From the NCBI GenBank assembly GCA_016869765.1, contig VGES01000021.1:1-60937 (forward strand): a stretch of DNA of 60,937 nucleotides. Reading direction: 5' to 3'. A model generated the notes under the pieces. That model did no database searches. It saw only the letters and a program-made list of their open reading frames with translations, and had not been told where the DNA came from. Positions within the stretch are counted from its first letter, which is position 1; each line of letters opens with the position of its first letter. Both the position numbers and the translations under genes were made by a program. This stretch comes from Alphaproteobacteria bacterium (GTDB taxonomy: Bacteria; Pseudomonadota; Alphaproteobacteria; SHVP01). This document shows positions 18,299 through 27,045 of this stretch, one piece after another.

Positions 18299-19591
18299 TC
18301 ACCCACCCGGTCCGATGCGCTCCAGCCCCCCCATGTAGGGCTGTAGCGCGTCGGGCACGACGATCGTGCCGTCCTGCTGTTGGTAGTTTTCGATCACCGC
18401 GATCAAGGTCCGCCCGACGGCCAATCCCGAACCATTGAGCGTGTGAACGAAATGCGTGCCCTTCTCCCCCTTGCGACGAAAACGCGCCCCCATGCGGCGT
18501 GCCTGAAAATCTCCGAAGTTCGAACACGACGAAATCTCGCGGTAGGCCCGCTGCCCCGGCAGCCATACCTCGAGGTCGTAGGTCTTCTGGGCGCCGAACC
18601 CGAGGTCACCCGTGCAGAGGCTGACGACTCGGTAAGGCAACGCGAGTCGGCGCAACACGTCCTCGGCGCAGCCGGTCAGGCGTTCGTGTTCGGAGACCGA
18701 TTCCCCGGGCTGGACGATCGAGACGATCTCGACCTTCATGAATTGGTGCTGGCGAATCATGCCCCGGGTGTCCTTGCCGGCAGCCCCGGCCTCGGAGCGG
18801 AAGCACGGCGTCAGCGCAGTGAAGCGGAGCGGCAGGGCTTCCTCGTCGAGGATCTGCTCGCGCACCAGGTTGGTGAGCGGAACCTCGGCTGTCGGGATCA
18901 ACCAGAAATCGCCGCTGGCGCGAAACAGGTCCTCGGAAAACTTCGGCAGCTGACCGGTTCCGAAGGCCGCCTGGTCGCGGACGAGAATCGGCGGCGAGAT
19001 TTCGATGTAGCCGTGCTCACGCTGGACATCGAGCATGAAGGTGCCGAGCGCCCGCTCGAGACGGGCCAACGCCCCCTTGAGCACCACGAAGCGTGCCCCC
19101 GACATGCGGGCGGCCGCCTCGAAATCCATCAGTCCGAGGGCCTCGCCAAGATCCGCGTGATCCTTGGGCGAAAACGCGTAAGACAAAGGAACGCCCCAGT
19201 GGCGCAACTCCCGGTTCTCCGAAGAGTCACGACCGACTGGGGCGTCGTCGGCAGGCAGGTTGGGAATGCCAGCCAACAACTCGTCCAGGGATTGGGCGAG
19301 CGCCCGTTCGCGCTCTTCCCCCTTTTGAATTCGTCCTTTGAGGTCCGCCACCTCGCTCATCAAGCGTTCGGCCTCAGCGCCCTCGCCGCGGCCTTTGGCG
19401 GCGCCAATGGCCTTCGAAGCCTCGTTGCGGCGCTTCTGGAAATCCTGCAGCTCCGTCTGCTGCTGCCGTCGCTCGGCATCGAGTTCGAGCAGCCGCCGCG
19501 ACGCCGGCTCCGAGGCGTAAGGCTCGCCGCGCTTGGCCAACGCCGCGTCGAAACCGGCGGCATCGTCCCGAATCCTCCTCAGGTCGTGCAT
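18299..19591 (-). CDS. serS: Seryl-tRNA synthetase
   Basis: This class II synthetase charges tRNA-Ser. The 430-residue product has the N-terminal antiparallel coiled coil (about 25-110, rich in Glu/Arg/Gln) that grips the long variable arm. Motif 2 lies around [21 protein letters not shown], and motif 3 near [19 protein letters not shown]. Length matches the family. It is preceded by a 170-base gap containing two palindromes and followed closely by surE. Confidence 0.98.
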   Translation of the reverse strand: MHDLRRIRDDAAGFDAALAKRGEPYASEPASRRLLELDAERRQQQTELQDFQKRRNEASKAIGAAKGRGEGAEAERLMSEVADLKGRIQKGEERERALAQSLDELLAGIPNLPADDAPVGRDSSENRELRHWGVPLSYAFSPKDHADLGEALGLMDFEAAARMSGARFVVLKGALARLERALGTFMLDVQREHGYIEISPPILVRDQAAFGTGQLPKFSEDLFRASGDFWLIPTAEVPLTNLVREQILDEEALPLRFTALTPCFRSEAGAAGKDTRGMIRQHQFMKVEIVSIVQPGESVSEHERLTGCAEDVLRRLALPYRVVSLCTGDLGFGAQKTYDLEVWLPGQRAYREISSCSNFGDFQARRMGARFRRKGEKGTHFVHTLNGSGLAVGRTLIAVIENYQQQDGTIVVPDALQPYMGGLERIGPGG

Positions 19592-19627
19592 TCCGCGCCC
19601 AGACCAGACTGTCCCAACCCCCAGGCA

Positions 19628-19641
19628 TCGCCCATGGGCGA
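19628..19641. promoter_or_regulatory. 14-base perfect palindrome upstream of serS
   Basis: TCGCCCATGGGCGA is a perfect palindrome about 37 bases before the serS start. It could be an operator or a transcript hairpin. No regulator is identified. Confidence 0.35.
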
Positions 19642-19713
19642 ATCACCTATACGAGGTCTCAAGAATCTCGTCTAGGTCCTTGGATTCAATGGAAGACTCG
19701 GCATCGATCGTGA

Positions 19714-19731
19714 CCCACAATCTATTGTGGG
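19714..19731. repeat. 18-base palindrome between tatC and serS
   Basis: CCCACAAT-CT-ATTGTGGG forms an eight-base perfect stem with a two-base centre, 31 bases past the tatC stop. The AT-containing arms and tiny centre suit a dimeric protein site better than a terminator, and there is no T-run. Confidence 0.45.
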
Positions 19732-19761
19732 GAGGCAGCCCTGCAGCCACTAGGCCGAATA

Positions 19762-20568
19762 TCAGGACTGATGGACCTCTGCGGCGTCGCGCTTCTGACG
19801 CTGGCGGTCGATCAATCGTCCGATGATGATCGTAACCTCATAGAGGAGATACATCGGAATGGCCAAGGCGACCATGGAGATGGCGTCGGGCGGCGTAATG
19901 ATCGCGGCAATGATCGTGATGATCAATATCGCGTAGCGCCGCTTGTTGATCAGGGTTTCGGTCGAGAGTATTCCAACCCGCACCAGAAGCGTGAGCACGA
20001 CCGGCAACTCGAAGGACACGCCGAACGCGAAGATCAGTTTCATCGACAGCGACAGGTACTCGTTGACCTTGGCCTCGAGCTGGATCGGGAGTCCGCCGTC
20101 GGCCGCAGGCAATTCGAAGCTGAGGAAGAACTTCCAGGCCAGCGGAAAGATGAAGTAGTAGACGAACGCCCCACCGGTGACGAACATCACCGGCGTCGCC
20201 ACGAGAAATGGCAAGAACGCGTGTTTCTCATTGCGATACAGGCCGGGCGCTACGAATTTCCACACCTCGATCGACATGTAGGGAAAGGTGACGAACGCGG
20301 CCGCGAACAACGCGACCTTCAACAAGGTGAAGAAGGCCTCGTGCAGCGCGGTGAAGATCATGCGCCGGTCCTGCCCCGCGAGCACATCGGCGAGCGGCTG
20401 TACCAGGAACGCGTATATGTTCTGCGCAAAGTAGTAGCCCACGAACACAGCGACGACGAAGACGACGGCGACCCGGATGAGTCGCGTCCGGAGTTCCATC
20501 AAGTGGCTGAGCAGCGGCGCCTTGGTGGACTCAATGGCGGCTTGTTCTTCGGGGGAGCGCTCGACCAT
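19762..20568 (-). CDS. tatC: Sec-independent translocase subunit TatC
   Basis: TatC is the receptor for twin-arginine signal peptides in the Tat export complex. The 268-residue, six-helix protein has the N-terminal motif LLSHLMELRTRL, with the conserved glutamate. It also carries FVTFPYMSIEVWKFVAPGLY and the later SFELPVVLTLLVRVG. TatB ends five bases upstream, so tatA, tatB and tatC form one operon. serS follows downstream after 170 bases. Confidence 0.98.
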   Translation of the reverse strand: MVERSPEEQAAIESTKAPLLSHLMELRTRLIRVAVVFVVAVFVGYYFAQNIYAFLVQPLADVLAGQDRRMIFTALHEAFFTLLKVALFAAAFVTFPYMSIEVWKFVAPGLYRNEKHAFLPFLVATPVMFVTGGAFVYYFIFPLAWKFFLSFELPAADGGLPIQLEAKVNEYLSLSMKLIFAFGVSFELPVVLTLLVRVGILSTETLINKRRYAILIITIIAAIITPPDAISMVALAIPMYLLYEVTIIIGRLIDRQRQKRDAAEVHQS

Positions 20569-20573
20569 GGCGA

Positions 20574-21023
20574 TCAGGCCGCCGGGGCGGGCGGACGCGG
20601 CGCGGATTCCGGCAAGGACGGCGAGACGGGCTCGGTCGCGACGACCGACGGTCCGGGCACCGGGTCGGCGGGGGCCGCGGCGGCCACCGCATCACTCGGG
20701 ATCGCCGGGGCCACGGCTCCACCGGCCGACTCCCCTTCGATCGCCGGCGGGACGCCATGAATGATGTTGCTCGTATCTTGAACGGCGTTGTTGACGTCCC
20801 GAGTCACCGACTGCGCCGCCGTTTCGAGGTCGCGCCGCAGATCGCCGAGCGGCGTCTGACGCTCCATCTCGTAGAACTGATCGGTGAAGTCGCGCGCCAT
20901 GGCACGCGCCTTGGCAACGAACTGACCGACCGTTCGCATGACTTTCGGTAGATCCTTGGGGCCGATCACCACGACGGCGACCAGCAGGATCAGCAGCATC
21001 TCCGACCAGCTGACGTCAAACAC
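20574..21023 (-). CDS. tatB: Sec-independent translocase subunit TatB
   Basis: TatB pairs with TatC in substrate recognition. The 149-residue protein begins MFDVSWSEMLLILLVAVVVI, a short membrane helix. GPKDLPKVMRTVGQFVAKAR forms the hinge and start of the amphipathic helix, and a variable alanine/proline-rich tail follows. The glutamate in the helix and the GPKDLP hinge distinguish it from TatA. It lies between tatA and tatC. Confidence 0.96.
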   Translation of the reverse strand: MFDVSWSEMLLILLVAVVVIGPKDLPKVMRTVGQFVAKARAMARDFTDQFYEMERQTPLGDLRRDLETAAQSVTRDVNNAVQDTSNIIHGVPPAIEGESAGGAVAPAIPSDAVAAAAPADPVPGPSVVATEPVSPSLPESAPRPPAPAA

Positions 21024-21056
21024 GGCGCTCCTCGCGCCGGGGCAAACCGCCCCGAG

Positions 21057-21287
21057 TTAGGAGGTCTTGGTGCCGCTTGTGGCGTCCTTGACCGGTTCCG
21101 CCTTGGCGTCGACCGTAATCGTCTTCTGCTCCTCGGACGGCTTGGCCTGGTCCTCGGACATGCCGCGCTTGAAGCTCTTGATGCCCTGGGCCAGGTCACC
21201 CATGAGGTTCGTGATCCGCCCGCGGCCGAACAATAGCAAGACGACCACGAGGATGATCAGGATGTGCCAGAAGCTGAGGGTACCCAT
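21057..21287 (-). CDS. tatA: Sec-independent translocase subunit TatA
   Basis: TatA forms the Tat pore or membrane-thinning assembly. The 76-residue protein has [20 protein letters not shown] as its membrane helix. [19 protein letters not shown] forms the hinge and amphipathic helix, and the tail is charged. It is the first gene of the tat operon. A 112-base gap with the fbp terminator separates it from fbpC upstream. Confidence 0.96.
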   Translation of the reverse strand: MGTLSFWHILIILVVVLLLFGRGRITNLMGDLAQGIKSFKRGMSEDQAKPSEEQKTITVDAKAEPVKDATSGTKTS

Positions 21288-21316
21288 CGCGCGTCTCCAC
21301 CGGGGTTCTGCCCCCG

Positions 21317-21365
21317 AAAAAGGGTCGGATCATCGCAGATCGCCCCCACCGGCGCAATCCGACCC
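21317..21365 (-). terminator. Rho-independent terminator of the fbpABC operon
   Basis: On the minus strand GGGTCGGAT (21365-21357) pairs perfectly with ATCCGACCC (21330-21322) across a 26-base loop, followed by TTTTT. It lies 35 bases past the fbpC stop and just before tatA, and should insulate the two operons. Confidence 0.7.
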
Positions 21366-21399
21366 CATCGCCGTCGTCGCGCCATCCTCTACATAGGGC

Positions 21400-22440
21400 T
21401 TATTGCGGAAAAATGAAGGTCTGGGCGGGGTCGGTCGACAACTGGACGTGCTCGCCCGGCGCCGGCGGCGTATTTCCCGGGATGTGGGCGCGCACCGAAG
21501 CCTCGCTGCCGATAACCTGCGCATCGACGACGCTGAACGGCCCCACCGACTTCGAAACCACGACCTGGGCCTGGACGCCTGCCGCGATTGCGGCGGTCGC
21601 AGGAAGAACCGTCACGCCCGAGCACCGCACCACGACTTCGGCGCTCGCGGTCCCGGGCGGGCAGACGAAGCGACCGATCGGAGTCTCAACGGTGCCACCC
21701 GTGACCGCGCCCGCGAAGCGATTGACGGCACCGAAGAACGCGGCGACGAACGCATTGAACGGACGGCCATAGATGGTCGCGGGCGACGCGACCTGCACCA
21801 ACGACCCCTCGCGCATCACCGCAACGCGATCGGCCATGCGCATCGCTTCCTGTGGATCGTGCGTGACCAGGAGCACCGGACTTCCCGCCTCCTTCAGAAG
21901 TGCCAGGGCTTCGTCGCGAACGCGATCGCGCAACTGGATGTCGAGACCGGAGAACGGTTCGTCGAGCAGCATGATGCGCGGGTTCGGCGCCAGGGCCCGG
22001 GCCAGCGCGACGCGTTGCTGCTCGCCGCCCGACAGTGCATGGGGATAGCGTTCGGCGTACCCCGCCAATCCGAGACGATCAAGCAAGGAGGTGGCACGAC
22101 GACGATCTTCGGCTCCCGACCGGCGACCGAGCCCGAAGCATACGTTCTCGATGACGCTGAGGTGTGGAAACAACGCGTAGTCCTGGAACACCAGACCGAT
22201 GCGGCGCGCCTCGGGCGGCAGGTTGACGCCCTGGTTCTCGGCGGCCGCCTCACCATCGATCAGGATGCGACCGCGTTGCAGTGCCTCGAGCCCGGCCGCG
22301 AGGCGCAGGACCGAGGACTTGCCGCACCCCGACGGACCGACGAGGCAGACGACTTCTCCCGTTCCGACCGTGAGTGAAAAATCTGCGACCGCGCTCTTGT
22401 CGCCGTAAGAGTGAGAGACGGCCTCGAACGCCAGAGTCAT
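21400..22440 (-). CDS. fbpC: Ferric-iron ABC transporter ATP-binding protein
   Basis: FbpC powers ferric-iron import across the inner membrane. The 346-residue protein has Walker A VGPSGCGKSSVLRLAAG near residue 33, the signature LSGGEQQRVALARAL near 141, and Walker B RIMLLDEPFSGLD. A C-terminal TOBE-like beta domain (about 245-346) is common in this subfamily. Its ATG overlaps the fbpB stop as ATGA. The operon promoter carries two Fur boxes, which supports iron rather than spermidine or thiamine as substrate. Confidence 0.93.
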   Translation of the reverse strand: MTLAFEAVSHSYGDKSAVADFSLTVGTGEVVCLVGPSGCGKSSVLRLAAGLEALQRGRILIDGEAAAENQGVNLPPEARRIGLVFQDYALFPHLSVIENVCFGLGRRSGAEDRRRATSLLDRLGLAGYAERYPHALSGGEQQRVALARALAPNPRIMLLDEPFSGLDIQLRDRVRDEALALLKEAGSPVLLVTHDPQEAMRMADRVAVMREGSLVQVASPATIYGRPFNAFVAAFFGAVNRFAGAVTGGTVETPIGRFVCPPGTASAEVVVRCSGVTVLPATAAIAAGVQAQVVVSKSVGPFSVVDAQVIGSEASVRAHIPGNTPPAPGEHVQLSTDPAQTFIFPQ

Positions 22441-24110
22441 GACGACGAGCCTGGGCGAGCGCCGGCGATCGCGCGGGACAACAGGTAGACCGGCACGATT
22501 CCGACGAGCACGATGGCCAAGACCGCACTGGCCGAATCGGCCAATCGTTCATCATGGGCAAGCTCGTAAGCACGAACGGCGAGCGTATTGAAGTTGAACG
22601 GCCGCATTATGAGTGTCGCCGGCAGTTCCTTCATGACGTCCACGAACACCAGGAGGCCCGCCGTGATGAGCGACCCCCCGATCATCGGGACGTGGACCCG
22701 GCGCAGAGTCTCCCGTGGCCCGGCGCCGAGGGTACGCGCCGCTCCATCGATGGACGGCGTCACCTTGGCGAGACCGGCTTCGGCCGTATTGAAGGAGACT
22801 GCGAGGAAACGCACGACATAGGCGAAGATGAGCGCGAACAACGTGCCCGACAGGATGAGTCCGGTCGAGATCCCGAGGACCTCCCGCGCCCAATCATCGA
22901 TGCGATTGTCGACCCAAGCGAACGGTACGAGCACTCCGACGGCTAGCACCGATCCCGGCACGGCATACCCGATGCTGGCCAACCTGGTGCTGAGGGTCAT
23001 CGGCCTGCTCGGCCGCAGCCGCGCGGCGTAGGCGAGCGTGGTGGCTATCGCAACGGCGACGGCGGCGGCGACGGCGGCCAAAGCGACGCTGTTCCAGGCA
23101 AGTCGCACGAAGCTAGCATCGACCATCTGTGGCGCCGTGCGAATCGCCCAGACGAGGAGTTGGCCCCCGGGCAGCAGGAATCCGAACGTCACCGGAAGCG
23201 CACAGGCGAGGATCGCCAGAACCCTCCGCCACCCATTCAATTGGTAGCCAGGCAGCGGCCGATACCGGGTCGTCGTGTGAAAGTACTTGGCTTGACCGCG
23301 CGAATAACGCTCGAGCGCGAGAATGACGAAGACAACGGCGAGCAGCATCGCCGAGAGCTGAGCCGCGGATTGTGGATCACCGAGACCGAACCATGTGCGA
23401 AAGATGCCGGTCGTGAACGTATCGACGGCGAGGAAATCAACCGCGCCAAAATCGGACAACGCCTCCATCAGCGCCAGCGCGACCCCAGTGACGATCGCCG
23501 GGCGCGCCAGCGGCAATGCGACCTGAACGAAGCTCTGCCACGCGCTACGCCCGAGCACGCGACTCGCCTCCAACACACACACCGATTGTTCGAGGAATGC
23601 GGCGCGGGCCAGGAGATAGACGTAGGGATAGAGCACGAGCCCCATCACCAGGAACGCCCCGAACGTGCTGTGGATCGGCGGAAACCAGTAATCCTGGCGC
23701 GACCAGCCGAACAGCTCACGTAGGCCGCTCTGGACGGGCCCCGCGAAGTCGAAAAGTCCGGCGTAGGTGAACGCGATGGCGTAACTCGGCACGGCGAGCG
23801 GCAACAGCAGCGCGATCTCGAAGATGCGCCGCCCGGGAAAGCGGCAGGTCGTGACGAGCCAAGCTGTCACCGTGCCAGTCACCAGCGTCGACAGCCCGAC
23901 GCCGACGACGAGCCAGAACGTATTCTCGAGATACCGCCCCAGCACCGTATCGACGAGATGCGACCAAACCTCGGTCGCCGGCGCAAACACGCTGAGCAGC
24001 ACGACCAACACGGGGACCGCGACCAACGCGGCCACGATGAAGGCGAAAAGCGGCCAGCCGCGCCCTGATCCGGCGCGGCTGACACGAGCTCCGAGGGCCG
24101 CGAGCGTCAC
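22437..24110 (-). CDS. fbpB: Ferric-iron ABC transporter permease
   Basis: The 557-residue protein is a tandem fusion of two permease domains with about twelve membrane helices, as in FbpB/SfuB. Each half carries an EAA-type loop that contacts FbpC: EASRVLGRSAWQSFVQVALP near 182 and DGAARTLGAGPRETLRRVHVP near 455. It starts at a GTG 21 bases after fbpA. It forms the membrane channel of the importer. Confidence 0.92.
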   Translation of the reverse strand: MTLAALGARVSRAGSGRGWPLFAFIVAALVAVPVLVVLLSVFAPATEVWSHLVDTVLGRYLENTFWLVVGVGLSTLVTGTVTAWLVTTCRFPGRRIFEIALLLPLAVPSYAIAFTYAGLFDFAGPVQSGLRELFGWSRQDYWFPPIHSTFGAFLVMGLVLYPYVYLLARAAFLEQSVCVLEASRVLGRSAWQSFVQVALPLARPAIVTGVALALMEALSDFGAVDFLAVDTFTTGIFRTWFGLGDPQSAAQLSAMLLAVVFVILALERYSRGQAKYFHTTTRYRPLPGYQLNGWRRVLAILACALPVTFGFLLPGGQLLVWAIRTAPQMVDASFVRLAWNSVALAAVAAAVAVAIATTLAYAARLRPSRPMTLSTRLASIGYAVPGSVLAVGVLVPFAWVDNRIDDWAREVLGISTGLILSGTLFALIFAYVVRFLAVSFNTAEAGLAKVTPSIDGAARTLGAGPRETLRRVHVPMIGGSLITAGLLVFVDVMKELPATLIMRPFNFNTLAVRAYELAHDERLADSASAVLAIVLVGIVPVYLLSRAIAGARPGSSS

Positions 24111-24131
24111 GGCCGTCTGAGGCGTGGTTCC

Positions 24132-25151
24132 CTAGCGCCAACCCACCCGATCGAAGATGCGCACGGCCTCGGCGTTGTGCACGGTGAGTTGCTTGAGGGC
24201 CACCGTATCGGCCTTGAACGTGCCGAAGCCCGCAACGATGCTCGAGGGCGCGATGCCCTGGCGGATCGGGAATTCGTGGACCACTTCCGCGTAAACACGC
24301 TGAGCATCATCGCTTGCCAGGTATTCCAGGAAGCGGATCGCCTGCTCGCGGTTCGGCGCGTGGCGGGCAACGGCGCCCGTCGAAACGTTGACGTGGACGC
24401 CACGACCCTGCTGGTCGGGCCAAAACAGCCCGATCTTGGCGGCCACGGTTCGCTGATCACCAGCCTCCGAGGCCAGCATGCGGCCGAAGTAGTAGGTGTT
24501 TGCCAGCGCAACATCACCCTCACCGGCCGCGAGTGCCAAGAGCTGGTCCCCATCTCCGCCTTGGGGTTTGCGCGCGAGATTGTCGGCGAACCCCTTGGCC
24601 CATTTCTCCGCGGCAGCAACGCCGCTGTGGGCAATCATCGAGGCCACCAGCGATTGGTTGTAGACATGGGTCGACGAGCGAACGAGCAAGCGCCCCTTCC
24701 ATTTCGCGTCGGTCAACGCGTCGTAGGTCGAGAGTTCCTCCGGTTTGACCTTCGCCTTGTTGTAGAAAATGGGGCGTGCGCGCACGGAGAGACCGAACCA
24801 AAGCCCGTCCGGGTCGCGGTAGATCTCCGGGATCAGCCGCTCCAGAGCTGCCGATCTGATCGGCTGGAGCAATTGCTGTTCGACCGCCCGCCCCATCCGA
24901 CCGACGTCGGCCGTAAGCAGTACGTCCGCCGGGCTATTGCGACCTTCGCTTTTCAGGCGCTCGATCAGGGCATCGTCACCCGCAGTGATCAGGTTGACCT
25001 TGATTCCGGTTTGCGCCGTGAACAACTCGAGTTGCGGTTTGATCAGCGCTTCCTGCCGCGCCGAATACACGTTGACCTCCGCGGCGTTCGCCGCCAACGG
25101 AAGCGACAGCACCGCACCAGCCAACGACAACCACCAACGCGCCCGAACCAT
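24132..25151 (-). CDS. fbpA: Ferric-iron ABC transporter substrate-binding protein
   Basis: FbpA is the periplasmic receptor that delivers Fe3+ to FbpBC. The 339-residue product starts at ATG 25151, chosen because AGGGAGA lies seven bases upstream; a TTG two codons earlier is unlikely. A Sec signal peptide (ending AANA) precedes AEVNVYSARQEALIKP. NTYYFGRM contains the paired tyrosines that bind iron in this family. The promoter lies between this gene and the scpB stop and carries two Fur boxes. Confidence 0.94.
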   Translation of the reverse strand: MVRARWWLSLAGAVLSLPLAANAAEVNVYSARQEALIKPQLELFTAQTGIKVNLITAGDDALIERLKSEGRNSPADVLLTADVGRMGRAVEQQLLQPIRSAALERLIPEIYRDPDGLWFGLSVRARPIFYNKAKVKPEELSTYDALTDAKWKGRLLVRSSTHVYNQSLVASMIAHSGVAAAEKWAKGFADNLARKPQGGDGDQLLALAAGEGDVALANTYYFGRMLASEAGDQRTVAAKIGLFWPDQQGRGVHVNVSTGAVARHAPNREQAIRFLEYLASDDAQRVYAEVVHEFPIRQGIAPSSIVAGFGTFKADTVALKQLTVHNAEAVRIFDRVGWR

Positions 25152-25220
25152 GATCAAATCTCCCTAGTTTCGGTAAGGTTGAGCTGCCCTGCTTGTAGCG
25201 CCTTGTGGCAGATCAACAGA

Positions 25221-25235
25221 TGCGACCTATTCGCA
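25221..25235 (-). promoter_or_regulatory. Fur box 1 (downstream of the fbpA -10)
   Basis: TGCGACCTATTCGCA is a 7-1-7 inverted repeat with two mismatches. It directly follows the -10 hexamer, where bound Fur would block initiation. Its orientation and spacing match box 2, 28 bases away. Confidence 0.7.
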
Positions 25236-25264
25236 CTAATACTGCAAATGCGAATTATTCGCAA
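25236..25264 (-). promoter_or_regulatory. fbpA promoter
   Basis: On the minus strand TTGCGA (25264-25259), a 17-base spacer and TATTAG (25241-25236) form a sigma-70-like promoter. The -35 lies inside Fur box 2, and the -10 abuts Fur box 1. Confidence 0.6.
25249..25263 (-). promoter_or_regulatory. Fur box 2 (over the fbpA -35)
   Basis: TGCGAATTATTCGCA is a perfect 7-1-7 palindrome and fits the proteobacterial Fur consensus form TGCGAATnATTCGCA. It covers the -35 region of the fbpA promoter, so iron-loaded Fur should repress the importer. Confidence 0.8.
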
Positions 25265-25353
25265 CAATGAAATATGGTCACCACCAAGGGGTCGAGCAAC
25301 CGGCACGGCCCCGCGAACTGTTTATCTAGTTGTCCGAACGAGCCCTGATCGGG

Positions 25354-26166
25354 TTAGCGATCTACATCTCGACGTGGAGCCGCCATGACGGGCACCACAC
25401 CCTCGGCCACTTCGGGCGGCCGCTGAACGGGCAAGGCCTCTTCGCCTTCGTCATCGATCGGAACATGACGCTCGCCGTCCGCGCTGCGCTCATCCGAAGG
25501 ATCCTCGCTCGGTGGCTCGAACAGGTCTCCGGCCTCCCCTGCTTCCTCGAGGCCGGCCTCGTCGGGCAACGGCCCCTCCTCCGCGTCACGACGACGAAGG
25601 GCGGCCTCCTCGGCCTCGCGAACCATCGCCTCCGGCGGGTCGGCCCGTAGCAATCCCGACGCGCGTAGGTCTTCGAGGCCAGGCAGGTCGGCGATGCCAG
25701 CCAGGTCGAAATGCTGCAGGAACTTGTCCGTGGTACCGTAGGTCAACGGCCGACCCGGAACCTTGCGCCGTCCGCGCGGCCGAATCCACTCCGACTCCAT
25801 CAGGATATCGAGTGTCCCGGGCGAGAGACTGACGCCACGAACCTGTTCGATTTCCGCGCGCGTGATCGGCTGGTGGTAGGCGATGATCGCCAACGTTTCG
25901 ACCGCCGCTTTCGACAATCGGCGGGGCACCGTGCGCTCCCGCTCCAACAAGAAGGCGAGATCGCTCGCTGTCCGGAAGGTCCACTTGTTCGCGACTTTCA
26001 CCAGATGGACGCCACGCCCCTCGTAGAGGCGCCCGAGCTCGCTCAATAGGGCCGGCAGGTCGATGCCTTCGGGCAGCCGTGCCGCCAAGCTTGCTTCATC
26101 GAGTGGCTCCGCCGCCGCAAACAGCAACGCCTCGACCATCCGCAGGTATTGCGCCGTATCGTTCAT
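25354..26166 (-). CDS. scpB: Segregation and condensation protein B
   Basis: ScpB is the winged-helix (kite) subunit of the SMC-ScpAB condensin. The 270-residue product carries VEALLFAAAEPLDEASLAARL at its start. ETLAIIAYHQPITRAEIEQ and RGRRKVPGRPLTYGTTDKFL are the two winged-helix signatures. Residues from about 190 on are a long acidic, low-complexity tail not needed for the fold. It starts 24 bases after scpA. Confidence 0.95.
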   Translation of the reverse strand: MNDTAQYLRMVEALLFAAAEPLDEASLAARLPEGIDLPALLSELGRLYEGRGVHLVKVANKWTFRTASDLAFLLERERTVPRRLSKAAVETLAIIAYHQPITRAEIEQVRGVSLSPGTLDILMESEWIRPRGRRKVPGRPLTYGTTDKFLQHFDLAGIADLPGLEDLRASGLLRADPPEAMVREAEEAALRRRDAEEGPLPDEAGLEEAGEAGDLFEPPSEDPSDERSADGERHVPIDDEGEEALPVQRPPEVAEGVVPVMAAPRRDVDR

Positions 26167-26190
26167 GACTCACCCACCAATGAAACCAAC

Positions 26191-27045
26191 TCAGGACACC
26201 GCCGGGGCCGGCTCGCTGGCGGGCCGCGGTTGGATGTAGATCGGGCCGAACGTTTCGCCCTGGCGAATGCTGATCTGGCCTCGCCGACACAACTCCAAGC
26301 TCGCCGACAATGCGGCGGCCACGGCCGAACGACGTTCCTCCGGCGAATCGATCGCCTCGGGCAGAAAACGCTCCAATCGCGTCCACGCCGGAACACTGCC
26401 GAGCATTTCGCCCATCCGCTTGAGCGCCTGCTCGATCGTATGGATCACGTGCGAGCGCATGCGTAGCGGCACGATCTTGACGTTTTGCGTCTTGAAGTCG
26501 GCGTAGCCCTTGAGCAGGTCGTAAAGCGACAGTTCGAAGACCGAGTTGCGGATCACGCGAACGCCTTCCGGGCATCCACGGCCGAACACGTCTCGACCGA
26601 GACGATGCCGTCCGAACAAACGTTCCGAGGCCAACCGCATCGCCTCCAGACGCTGCAACTGGAAGCGCAGCCGTGCCGCCATCTCCGGCGCCGTCAGCTC
26701 GCCCGCCAGATTCTCCTCCGGCGGCAACAGCAGGCGCGACTTGAGGTAGGCGAGCCAGGCCGCCATCACGAGATAGTCGGCCGCGATCTCGAGTCGGATC
26801 TTGCGCGCCTCGGCGATGAACGTGAGAAACTGATCCGCCAACTTCAGGATCGAGATCTTGGCCAGATCGACTTTTTGTTGGCGCGCCAACGCCAACAACA
26901 CGTCGAGCGGCCCCTCGTAGGCCCCGAGGTCGACGACGAGCGGCTCCTCGCCAGTATCGTTCGCGACCACGAGATCCGGCCGCGGGTCTTCAAAATCCGT
27001 GATGGTCAAGCGTCGTACACCCAAATCCGAAGCTTCCGGCCACAC
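26191..27045 (-). CDS. scpA: Segregation and condensation protein A
   Basis: ScpA is the kleisin that links the SMC heads. The 284-residue protein has YEGPLDVLLALARQQKVDLA near residue 43, then ISILKLADQFLTFI and YLVMAAWLAYLKSRLLLPP. A C-terminal winged-helix region ends near SLELCRRGQISIRQGETFGPI. The GTG start at 27045 overlaps the stop of the M50 protease gene by one base, so translation is coupled. A shorter N-terminus is possible, since the first 35 residues are not conserved. Confidence 0.95.
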   Translation of the reverse strand: MWPEASDLGVRRLTITDFEDPRPDLVVANDTGEEPLVVDLGAYEGPLDVLLALARQQKVDLAKISILKLADQFLTFIAEARKIRLEIAADYLVMAAWLAYLKSRLLLPPEENLAGELTAPEMAARLRFQLQRLEAMRLASERLFGRHRLGRDVFGRGCPEGVRVIRNSVFELSLYDLLKGYADFKTQNVKIVPLRMRSHVIHTIEQALKRMGEMLGSVPAWTRLERFLPEAIDSPEERRSAVAAALSASLELCRRGQISIRQGETFGPIYIQPRPASEPAPAVS

